Shown piece after piece: positions 1-5,954 of a stretch of 8,376 nt of DNA. The stretch is from CAYPTJ01 sp964413845 (lineage in GTDB: Bacteria > Patescibacteriota > WWE3 > 9FT-COMBO-53-11), in contig CAYPTJ010000048.1 of NCBI GenBank assembly GCA_964413845.1, forward strand, positions 1 through 8,376. Direction: 5' to 3'. The notes under the pieces were generated by a model. That model did no database searches. It was given only the letters and a program-made list of their open reading frames with translations, and was not told the origin of the DNA. The position numbers and the translations under genes were made by a program. How positions within the stretch are numbered: the stretch's first letter is position 1; each line of letters starts with the position of its first letter.

Positions 1-1583
1 TCGGTCTCATTTGCAAGATATTCCCCATTTTCAAATGTCAACCTGCCACCGATTGCAAGATCTCCGGTTTCGGAAAGAGAGTAGTTTGTATCCTGAAAGT
101 AAAGATCACCAGTCGGGTTAATTAGCAAGCTACTTTCTGAGCTGATAGTATCTGCACTCCCGTAAAGGGTGAGATCACCTGTTGTGCTAAATTGGGCAAA
201 GTTACTTATTCCTCCGTCTCCTAAGGTGGTAATTCCCGCGACATCAAGTCCAGCATTGGCATCAACATTGCCGCTGAAGGTTACCTGACCCCCGCCGGTT
301 TGGCTTAGGGTATCAGCAATCGTTAGATTCCCGGTCGCGTTGAGGATCTGTCCTTGGACATCTAAAGTTGTTCCGGCAAGGAAGCTTAACGTTCCTGAGG
401 TGTATTGATCGGAAGTGTCTGACCTCAAGAACTGGGTGGAGTCTAAGAAATCCAAGGTATCGGCATTACCAACCGTTCCTGTTACGCTCAGGGTGATGGT
501 GTTGGTAACATCATTAGGGGTGATGGAGAGATTTGTTCCTGCTATTAGATTGATATCTCCTCCGTCATTAACCACCCCATCGACTGAGGAGACGATAGCG
601 GGTCTTCCGGTGAGGTTCTTCCAATCAAGGTTAGCATCGATTGAATCGGCTTGAATCTCTCCCGCCTTAATTGAACTTGCTTCCAATTTGGGAATAGTTG
701 CCTTATCGGAAAGGGTCAAGCTTCTTAAGAAAGCATCGGCTAGGGGAGTAATAAGATATTTCTTCCCCTCACCAAAAAACAGTGTTCCTAAGAAGCGGGT
801 AGTGTTGAAGATTCCATCCTTGACAACCCGAAGGGTTTGGGTAATTATCTCCGAGCCGATGAGGGTGAGTTTGGCTCGCAGTCCGGTTGTTCCGCGTCCT
901 TCTGCGTCGCCCTCCGCGTGTATCTGCGTATATTCAAAGACATCGTTAACATCAACGATCGGGTTTAAAGGCCCTGGTTTGATCAACTCCGCTTTTTGAG
1001 GGGAAACCACGCGAACGGTGGAATAGATTAGATTTTGAAGGGGACCGGCGATGGTTCGACCAAGCTCACCATAAAAAGCTCGTCCAATCCGCTCTTGGGT
1101 TAAAGGAGTGACGACGGCGAAAAGGAGGGTGAAGAGGATAAGGAGAAGGACAACATCAGCGAGGCGGTGGGGGAGACGTTTTTGAAGGTGGAAAGGTTGA
1201 CGAATCTCCTCAAGCGTTCGCACCGGAATTTTGGGGGGGAGACGGCCATCAACCCCAAGGGGATGAGGTGGTATCTCCACCAGAACTTTAGTTCCGTAAG
1301 CGCGGCGGGGATCGGTTTCTTGGCGAAAAGAGGTAAGGAGTCGCTTAACATCTTCTTGAGAATAGCGACGATGGTTGCCTCCCGCGGTTCTGACGGGAAC
1401 TAAACGACCTTCTTCCTCCCAACGGCGAAGAGTTGAGGGGGAGACACCTAAAAGTTTAGCCGCCTCGGAGATGGAGTAGAGCGGCGGCGTTGTTTCGGGT
1501 ATTTGATTGTACGAGCCTTGGCTTTCGCTTCGGCTCCGCAATTCTTCGCTAGCGCTTGAATTGTTGGGCAGTGCGTTACTCAT
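1..1583 (-). CDS. MerR-type HTH / single-pass membrane / tail-fibre-like repeat protein (partial, C-terminus beyond the left edge)
   Basis: The frame is open for 527 codons from ATG 1583-1581 to the left edge. Residues 1-34 are a polar, Ser-rich tail. Residues 35-83 are a MerR/excisionase-type winged helix-turn-helix (SISEAAKLLGVSPSTLRRWE, then GGNHRRYSQEDV). Residues 84-140 form a proline- and arginine-rich linker. Residues 141-161 (LADVVLLLILFTLLFAVV) form one transmembrane helix; basic residues just before it (R122, R128, K135, R136, R140) predict N-terminus in, C-terminus out. After about residue 290 comes sequence like phage tail fibres and repetitive adhesins: a DWKNLTGRP motif, GGDINLIAGTNLSITP, NADTLDFLDSTQFLRSD at 373-389, then short Gly/Thr/Asp beta-type units (GNLTIADTL, TGDLTLYGSAD, TGDLYFQD). 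Such a protein could carry a surface fibre while its cytoplasmic end binds DNA; that role is inference. An AGGA about 8 nt upstream may serve as ribosome binding site. The gene is divergent from topA. Domain calls are strong; function is unknown. Confidence 0.85.
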   Translation of the reverse strand, partial: MSNALPNNSSASEELRSRSESQGSYNQIPETTPPLYSISEAAKLLGVSPSTLRRWEEEGRLVPVRTAGGNHRRYSQEDVKRLLTSFRQETDPRRAYGTKVLVEIPPHPLGVDGRLPPKIPVRTLEEIRQPFHLQKRLPHRLADVVLLLILFTLLFAVVTPLTQERIGRAFYGELGRTIAGPLQNLIYSTVRVVSPQKAELIKPGPLNPIVDVNDVFEYTQIHAEGDAEGRGTTGLRAKLTLIGSEIITQTLRVVKDGIFNTTRFLGTLFFGEGKKYLITPLADAFLRSLTLSDKATIPKLEASSIKAGEIQADSIDANLDWKNLTGRPAIVSSVDGVVNDGGDINLIAGTNLSITPNDVTNTITLSVTGTVGNADTLDFLDSTQFLRSDTSDQYTSGTLSFLAGTTLDVQGQILNATGNLTIADTLSQTGGGQVTFSGNVDANAGLDVAGITTLGDGGISNFAQFSTTGDLTLYGSADTISSESSLLINPTGDLYFQDTNYSLSETGDLAIGGRLTFENGEYLANET

Positions 1584-1592
1584 TTGGGCAGT

Positions 1593-1608
1593 CCTGCCTG
1601 TTGGCAGG
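1593..1608 (-). promoter_or_regulatory. Small perfect hairpin covering the ribosome binding site of the HTH-fusion gene
   Basis: A 6-bp perfect stem (CCTGCC 1593-1598, GGCAGG 1603-1608) with a 4-nt loop lies just upstream of the minus-strand start codon at 1583. In the minus-strand transcript the 3' arm reads GGCAGG and runs into AC, so the AGGA-like Shine-Dalgarno sequence is partly inside the stem. This could lower or regulate translation. The stem is seen directly; the regulatory role is inferred. Confidence 0.4.
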
Positions 1609-1612
1609 TTCC

Positions 1613-1649
1613 TCTACCAAATTTCCCCACAACTGTGGGATTTGGTAGA
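1613..1649. promoter_or_regulatory. Inverted repeat in the divergent intergenic region (operator or leader hairpin candidate)
   Basis: Perfect 10-bp arms TCTACCAAAT (1613-1622) and ATTTGGTAGA (1640-1649) enclose an inner 5-bp stem, CCCAC (1626-1630) and GTGGG (1635-1639), with a 4-nt loop and a 3-nt bulge on one side. No T-run follows on either strand, so it is not an ordinary terminator. It lies 30-66 bp upstream of a gene with a MerR-type DNA-binding domain and 113 bp upstream of topA. It could be an operator for autoregulation or a structured 5' leader; the sequence alone cannot decide. Confidence 0.45.
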
Positions 1650-1743
1650 TTTAGTTAATTCAGCTTGAAGTTAGCAGATTTGCGCAGCGAATGTCAAGTG
1701 CGCGAAGGGACGCGGATGGTGACGCAAAACCACGCGGAAAATG

Positions 1744-1752
1744 TGGTATGAT
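1744..1752 (+). promoter_or_regulatory. Extended -10 promoter of topA, near-leaderless
   Basis: TGG followed by TATGAT (1747-1752) matches an extended -10 element (TGn-TATAAT type). No good -35 lies at 16-18 bp, which extended -10 promoters tolerate. A transcription start 6-9 nt downstream (about 1758-1761) would put the first base at or just before the topA ATG at 1762. The mRNA would then be leaderless or nearly so, consistent with the lack of a Shine-Dalgarno sequence there. Confidence 0.5.
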
Positions 1753-1761
1753 CGCCGTGAA

Positions 1762-3720
1762 ATGAACAAACTGGTTGTTGTTGAATCCCCAACTAAAGCG
1801 AGAACGCTAGGCAAGTTCCTGGGAGAGGAGTTTAAAGTTGTCTCCTCGATGGGGCATGTGCGGGATCTGCCGAAATCAGAGTTAGGGGTGGATGTTGAAC
1901 ATGACTTTCAACCTCACTATCTTATCGCCAAGGGGAAGAAAAAGACCACAACCATGCTTAAAAAAGCCGCAAGGGAAGCGGATCTCCTGTTTCTAGCAAC
2001 TGATCCTGACCGGGAGGGGGAAGCGATCGCTTGGCATATTTTGGAAGTAACGAAAGCACCCAAAGCCCAGCGAGTAGTCTTCCATGAGATCACTGAAGAG
2101 GCGATTGCCGAAGCGTTCGCTCATCCTCGGGAACTTGACCTTAAGCTCGTTGATTCCCAACAAGCGCGGCGTATCTTGGATCGTTTGGTGGGGTATCAAC
2201 TTTCTCCTCTTCTTTGGAGGAAGGTACGTGCCGGCCTTTCCGCGGGGAGGGTCCAGTCGGTGGCGGTGCGGTTGATTGTGGAGCGGGAAAGGGAGAGAGA
2301 AGCGTTCAAGCCCCAAGAGTACTGGGAAATTGAAGCAAGGCTTCAAAAAGGCGAGCAGCAAACCTTTACAGCAAAATTAGTGGAAAAGGGAGGAAAGAAG
2401 ATTACTCTCGGGGGTAAGGAGGAGGCAGATCAGGTTGTTGCAGAGCTTAAAGAGGCGGATTATGAGGTTGTAAAAGTTGAAAAAAAGGAACGGCGGCGGT
2501 ACCCTTACCCACCGTTTACGACCTCAACTCTGCAGCAGGCCGCAGTGAATGTTTTAGGCTTCTCCGCCGCTCGCACGATGCGCGTCGCCCAGAACCTTTA
2601 TGAGGCTGGTTTGATCACTTACCACCGAACCGATTCTGTCACCCTCTCCGAGAAAGCGCTAAAAGGGATTCGTGGATTTATCAGGAAGGAATATGGTAGC
2701 AGTTACCTCCCTGAGATTGCTAACAGATACAAGACAAGAGTGCGATTGGCGCAGGAAGCCCATGAGGCGATCCGCCCTACAAAAGTAGAGCTGAGAGCTG
2801 AGAGCTTAGAGGCTGGTGGGGACGAGAAGAAGCTCTACGAGTTAATCTGGCGGCAGGCGGTTGCCTGCCAGGTGGTCCCGGCAGTTTATGAGCAGGTGAA
2901 TGTGGAGATTAAGGCGGACGGTTATCTTTTCAAGGTGGTTGGCTCAAAGTTGTTGTTTGATGGATTTACGAGGGTTACAGGAGGAGCAGGGGAAGATAAG
3001 GGTTTGCCAGAGCAAAAAGTTGGGGACAAACTTAGCTTGGTGGAGCTTCTTCCTTCCCAACACTTTACCGAACCACCTCCGCGTTATACCGAGGCGACCT
3101 TGGTAAAAGCCCTTGAGGAGGAAGGGATCGGCCGGCCCTCAACCTATGCCCCAATTATCTCCACCATTCAAGGGCGTGGTTACGTCTCCAAGGAGGGGAA
3201 TCAGCTTCGGCCAGAGGATGTGGGGATTGTGGTTAGTGATCTTTTGGTCGCGTACTTTCCCAAGGTTGTTGATCTCTCCTTTACCGCAAGGATGGAGGAA
3301 GAGTTGGATGAGATCGCCAAAGGGGAAAGGCAATGGGTCCCGGTGGTTGCCGAGTTTTACGAACCTTTCGCCAAGGATTTGGAGAAGGCGCAGCAGAATA
3401 TTGATAAGTCATCGGTGACTACCCTTGAGGAAACGGCAGAGAGTTGCCCAGAGTGCGGCAAGCCCTTAGTTGTCAAGTTGGGGAAGTATGGGAGGTTTTA
3501 TTCTTGCTCTGGTTTTCCCGAGTGTAAATTCACCAAGCCATTTATCGAAACAATTGGGATGAAATGTCCAGGTTGTGGCGAGGGGGAGGTGATTGTCAAA
3601 CGCACGCGCCGTGGTAAGATTTTCTATGGGTGCTCAAGGTACCCTAAGTGTCAGTGGGCCTCGTGGAGGAAACCAGAAAAGGAGGGGGAGGAAGATGAAA
3701 AAGAACCCCCACAAGGGTAA
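1762..3720 (+). CDS. topA: DNA topoisomerase I (type IA), 652 aa
   Basis: Type IA topoisomerase that relaxes negative supercoils by passing one strand through a transient break held on a 5'-phosphotyrosine. The N-terminal Toprim domain opens with VVVESPTKA (E8 is the acidic/general-base residue) and holds the metal-binding DPDREGE at 81-87. SAGRVQSVAVRLIVERE follows. The catalytic tyrosine is Y287 in GLITYHRTDS, and EEEGIGRPSTYAPII is the usual conserved block of domain IV/I. Two C-terminal zinc ribbons are present: CPECG at 562-566 with C582 and C588, and CPGCG at 602-606 with a later C-x(n)-C pair. At 652 aa it is shorter than the 865-aa E. coli enzyme, fitting the compact bacterial type. 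I chose ATG 1762 over the in-frame ATG 1741 because the family begins directly before the ESPTKA motif and because 1741-1752 overlaps the probable promoter. The 3' end overlaps tmk by 26 nt, which suggests translational coupling. Confidence 0.97.
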   Translation: MNKLVVVESPTKARTLGKFLGEEFKVVSSMGHVRDLPKSELGVDVEHDFQPHYLIAKGKKKTTTMLKKAAREADLLFLATDPDREGEAIAWHILEVTKAPKAQRVVFHEITEEAIAEAFAHPRELDLKLVDSQQARRILDRLVGYQLSPLLWRKVRAGLSAGRVQSVAVRLIVEREREREAFKPQEYWEIEARLQKGEQQTFTAKLVEKGGKKITLGGKEEADQVVAELKEADYEVVKVEKKERRRYPYPPFTTSTLQQAAVNVLGFSAARTMRVAQNLYEAGLITYHRTDSVTLSEKALKGIRGFIRKEYGSSYLPEIANRYKTRVRLAQEAHEAIRPTKVELRAESLEAGGDEKKLYELIWRQAVACQVVPAVYEQVNVEIKADGYLFKVVGSKLLFDGFTRVTGGAGEDKGLPEQKVGDKLSLVELLPSQHFTEPPPRYTEATLVKALEEEGIGRPSTYAPIISTIQGRGYVSKEGNQLRPEDVGIVVSDLLVAYFPKVVDLSFTARMEEELDEIAKGERQWVPVVAEFYEPFAKDLEKAQQNIDKSSVTTLEETAESCPECGKPLVVKLGKYGRFYSCSGFPECKFTKPFIETIGMKCPGCGEGEVIVKRTRRGKIFYGCSRYPKCQWASWRKPEKEGEEDEKEPPQG

Positions 3721-4399
3721 ATTCATCGTTCTCGAGGGGACGGATGGTTCCGGCAAGGCGACTCAACTCGAGCTGCTAGTCAAAAAGCTTAAAGAGGCAG
3801 GGTTGCCGATTGAAACCGCCGACTTTCCTCAATACAAGAGCACCTTTTTTGGCAAGCTGGTTGGACGTTACCTTGCTGGAGAGTTCGGGAAGGTTTACGA
3901 GATAAGCCCTTATCTTTCAGCCTTGCCGTTTGCGGGGGATCGTTGGCAGGCAGCGCCTAAAATCCTTAGGTGGCTTGAGGAAGGAAAGATCGTTATCGCC
4001 AATCGTTACAAAGGGTCCAACGATGCCCATCAGGCGGTTAAATTACCGGTGAGGGAGCAGCAGGCTTTTCTCAGCTGGGTTGATGAACTTGAGTATGAGG
4101 TATTTGGTATCCCTCTGGAGGATTTAACGATCTTTCTCTACGTCCCGCCGGCGATTGGTCAGAAGCTTGTTAGCAAGAAGGGAGATCGCCCATGGCTCAA
4201 AGGAGCTAAACAGGATATCCATGAGAGAGATCGAAACTACCTCAAAAAAGCCTCAAGGATGTATCTGAGGTTGGCAAAAGGACGGGACAACTGGGTATTG
4301 ATTGATTGTACCAACGGGAGAGGTGGTATCAGACCAATCGAAGAGATCCACCACGACGTTCTTGAGGTTGTACGATCCCACCTTGAGATTGAGATTTAG
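3695..4399 (+). CDS. tmk: Thymidylate (dTMP) kinase, 234 aa
   Basis: Phosphorylates dTMP to dTDP using ATP, the step that joins de novo and salvage thymidylate routes. The P-loop EGTDGSGKATQ lies at residues 14-24. FPQYKS follows as the acceptor-site segment, and the DRY-type motif appears as ANRYKGSN (N103, R104, Y105). A basic lid-like region includes HERD at 176-179. Asn replaces the usual Asp of DRY; I believe this also occurs in related small-genome kinases, so it need not mean loss of activity. ATG 3695 was chosen because it directly precedes the P-loop strand and has a purine-rich GGAGG site 3681-3685 upstream; the frame extends further upstream only inside topA. It overlaps the end of topA by 26 nt and is followed by a terminator, so topA-tmk looks like one operon. 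The next gene supplies dTMP, which fits the assignment. Confidence 0.92.
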   Translation: MKKNPHKGKFIVLEGTDGSGKATQLELLVKKLKEAGLPIETADFPQYKSTFFGKLVGRYLAGEFGKVYEISPYLSALPFAGDRWQAAPKILRWLEEGKIVIANRYKGSNDAHQAVKLPVREQQAFLSWVDELEYEVFGIPLEDLTIFLYVPPAIGQKLVSKKGDRPWLKGAKQDIHERDRNYLKKASRMYLRLAKGRDNWVLIDCTNGRGGIRPIEEIHHDVLEVVRSHLEIEI

Positions 4400-4403
4400 G
4401 ACC

Positions 4404-4437
4404 AGGCGCTTCTTATTCAAGGAGCGCTTTTCTTTTT
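4404..4437 (+). terminator. Rho-independent terminator after topA-tmk
   Basis: A 9-bp stem pairs 4406-4414 with 4419-4427 (one G-U pair, loop ATTC), followed by TTTTCTTTTT at 4428-4437. It begins 4 nt after the tmk stop codon and closes the topA-tmk unit. Confidence 0.9.
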
Positions 4438-4476
4438 ACCGCTGTTAGTTTGAGACTTGGTGATCATTCTGCTCAT

Positions 4477-4512
4477 TGTATTAATGAATTAAGATAGCAA
4501 TTCATTGATACA
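4477..4512. promoter_or_regulatory. 14-bp inverted repeat upstream of the synthase-kinase gene (operator candidate)
   Basis: The arms 4477-4490 and 4499-4512 are complementary over 14 bp with one T-G mismatch (the core AATGAATT / AATTCATT is perfect) around an 8-nt spacer. No T-run follows in either direction. It sits after the tmk terminator and 36 bp upstream of the -35 candidate of the next gene, a typical place for a repressor or activator site. The rest of 4440-4566 is AT-rich and shows no gene. Confidence 0.45.
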
Positions 4513-4547
4513 CAAAGTACAACAAACCGGACAGTTAGTAGTGGGAC

Positions 4548-4576
4548 TTGTTGGTTTTAGGTTGGCGTGGTATCCT
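4548..4576 (+). promoter_or_regulatory. Candidate promoter of the synthase-kinase gene
   Basis: TTGTTG (4548-4553) and TATCCT (4571-4576) are 17 bp apart, and TGG precedes the -10 as in the topA promoter. The expected start near 4583 leaves about 30 nt of leader containing AAGGGGAG before ATG 4615. This placement argues against the in-frame GTG at 4567 as the start codon. The hexamers are only partial matches. Confidence 0.4.
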
Positions 4577-4614
4577 CTTCTTGTTCTTTAATTCTCAAAT
4601 TCAAAGGGGAGAAG

Positions 4615-5892
4615 ATGGGAAGCAGGGTTTGTCGAGTTTCAGCTCATTCCATCAGTGACGCTTGGTTCCAGGTAGTCAGAGCTGCTCTTGAGGTCGGGAG
4701 TGATTATCCGATAACCCGGGGAAGCTTTGTTGGCCACCAACGGCGGGAGTTGGAGAGTTTAGTTCTGGCGATAGAAGCTCCCGGAACAAGACCTTTCAGT
4801 CCCGTTTTGCCACGTGGGATGCCTCCCGTTGCCGATGACGAATCAATTCGGAGGCACTTCGAGCAGTATTGGCTCAGCCCCGATAAAGCTGAGAACGAAG
4901 AGTACACCCATGGGGAGCGGATTCATCCCCAGCTCCCTCCCTTAATTAAGATGTTGAGGGAAACTCCGGGCACTAACCAGGCCTGTATTGAAGTGGGGCG
5001 GCCGGAAGATATCGACTTGAAGAATTCTCCGTGTTTACGGCTCATCGACTACAAGCTTCGGAGTGGGATTCTGTCGGCCCATGCTTACTTTCGCTCCTGG
5101 GATATTTGGGCAGGTCTGCCCTTCGACTTGGGAGGGCTGCAGCTGCTCAATGAGTTTATCAGCAGCGAAGTTGGCTGCCAACCTGGACCTTTGTTTGTCT
5201 ACAGCAAGGGAGCTCATCTTTACGACTATCAATGGAAAATGGCTTTACAGTATGCTGGCTATTCTCTTAAGGATGGTTCAGGCAGTCCGCGATCGTTGAG
5301 GAGGTGGGGGATGGGGAGAAGGCGGAGACGAGGGCTACTTGTATTCACTGGCGGTATGTTCTCTGGGAAGAGCGACCGTCTGATCTTAAAGCTTGAGAAT
5401 CGCACCACTGTCGGGGGGCAGAAGGCTCAGGCTTTTTATCCCGCTCGTGACACTAGGACGCATGAGGGCACGATTACTTCTAATAGCGGACGAGCTTTTC
5501 CCGCCAAGAAGGTTAACAATGCCTGCGAGATTCAGGAGCTAGTCGAGGAAGATACTGACTTGGTAGCGATCGATGAGGCTCAGTTCTTTGATTCTGACTC
5601 AGGTTTGGTCGAGGTTTGCCAGGAGTTGATGAAAGACAGAGAAGTTATCGTTGCCGGTTTAGACATGGACTTTCGGGGTGGGCCATTCGGCTTGATGCCG
5701 CAGATTTTAGCCATCGCCACTGAAGTGGTAAAACTAAGAGCGCTCTGCGTTATCTGTGGTGAAGATGCGGAATACAGCCAGCGGATGGTTGATGGTAGGC
5801 CAGCTCGCCGCGATGACCCGATCATCTTAGTTGGTGGTGAGGAAGAGGGGTACGAGGCGAGATGTTCGGACTGTTTCGTTAGACCCAGCTAA
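4615..5892 (+). CDS. tdk: Archaeal-type thymidylate synthase-like domain fused to type II thymidine kinase, 425 aa
   Basis: Two complete enzymes lie in one frame. Residues 1-215 match the short archaeal ThyA-type thymidylate synthase fold: EYTHGERI, the catalytic cysteine C140 in SPCLRLIDYKL, RSWD at 160-163, GLPFDLGG, and GAHLY with H201 and Y203. Spacing from C140 to R160, D171 and H201 equals that in E. coli ThyA (C146, R166, N177, H207). Two binding features differ: D171 replaces the dUMP-selective Asn, and N121-Q122 replace the paired phosphate-binding arginines. A Ser/Gly/Arg-rich linker (about 216-238) leads to thymidine kinase: P-loop GGMFSGKS 246-253, DEAQFF 320-325 with E321 the likely catalytic base, LDMDFRGGPFG, and zinc cysteines C378, C381, C417, C420. 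The kinase closely resembles Gram-positive type II enzymes. Together the domains could make dTMP by methylation and by salvage, feeding the neighbouring Tmk. ATG 4615 follows AAGGGGAG; the in-frame GTG 4567 lies in the promoter. The kinase might also start separately at 5311. The kinase call is firm; the first domain's substrate is uncertain. Confidence 0.9.
   Translation: MGSRVCRVSAHSISDAWFQVVRAALEVGSDYPITRGSFVGHQRRELESLVLAIEAPGTRPFSPVLPRGMPPVADDESIRRHFEQYWLSPDKAENEEYTHGERIHPQLPPLIKMLRETPGTNQACIEVGRPEDIDLKNSPCLRLIDYKLRSGILSAHAYFRSWDIWAGLPFDLGGLQLLNEFISSEVGCQPGPLFVYSKGAHLYDYQWKMALQYAGYSLKDGSGSPRSLRRWGMGRRRRRGLLVFTGGMFSGKSDRLILKLENRTTVGGQKAQAFYPARDTRTHEGTITSNSGRAFPAKKVNNACEIQELVEEDTDLVAIDEAQFFDSDSGLVEVCQELMKDREVIVAGLDMDFRGGPFGLMPQILAIATEVVKLRALCVICGEDAEYSQRMVDGRPARRDDPIILVGGEEEGYEARCSDCFVRPS
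5299..5310 (+). promoter_or_regulatory. Perfect internal Shine-Dalgarno sequence before a possible separate thymidine kinase start
   Basis: AGGAGGTG (5299-5306) is the full anti-Shine-Dalgarno complement. It lies 4 nt before an in-frame ATG at 5311, exactly at the junction between the synthase and kinase domains. Starting there would give a 193-aa protein, the normal length for a stand-alone type II thymidine kinase. It is the best ribosome binding site in the window, so a free kinase may be made besides the fusion. Confidence 0.55.
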
Positions 5893-5902
5893 TGTCTTCA
5901 TA

Positions 5903-5933
5903 GGGTACCAGCTTTTAGGTTGGTACCCTTTTT
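5903..5933 (+). terminator. Rho-independent terminator after the synthase-kinase gene
   Basis: A perfect 8-bp stem, GGGTACCA (5903-5910) and TGGTACCC (5921-5928), is followed at once by TTTTT (5929-5933). It lies 11 nt after the stop codon and separates the thymidylate gene from the ribosomal protein operon. Confidence 0.93.
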
Positions 5934-5935
5934 CT

Positions 5936-5944
5936 TATGATAAT
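5936..5944 (+). promoter_or_regulatory. -10 region of the rpsB operon, near-leaderless
   Basis: TATGATAAT (5936-5944) contains two overlapping -10-like hexamers, TATGAT and GATAAT, directly behind the upstream terminator. A start 6-9 nt downstream would fall between about 5948 and 5953, at most a few nucleotides before the rpsB ATG at 5955. There is no Shine-Dalgarno sequence before rpsB. The arrangement mirrors that at topA. Confidence 0.5.
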
Positions 5945-5954
5945 ATGGTAGCCG

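Noticed and set aside
415..1403. Several plus-strand open frames of 78-103 codons in the left part
   Set aside because: They lie opposite the continuous minus-strand HTH-fusion frame, which carries convincing domains; the plus-strand products show none.
1741..1764. Upstream in-frame ATG 1741 as the topA start
   Set aside because: It overlaps the extended -10 element and adds seven residues not seen in the family; ATG 1762 directly precedes the conserved VVVESPTKA segment.
1993..2361. 122-codon minus-strand open frame opposite topA
   Set aside because: It is antisense to the conserved topoisomerase core and shows no domain or ribosome binding site.
3593..3694. Longer tmk beginning inside topA at 3593
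   Set aside because: The extra 34 residues come from the topA zinc-ribbon DNA read in another frame; the P-loop strand and a ribosome binding site support ATG 3695.
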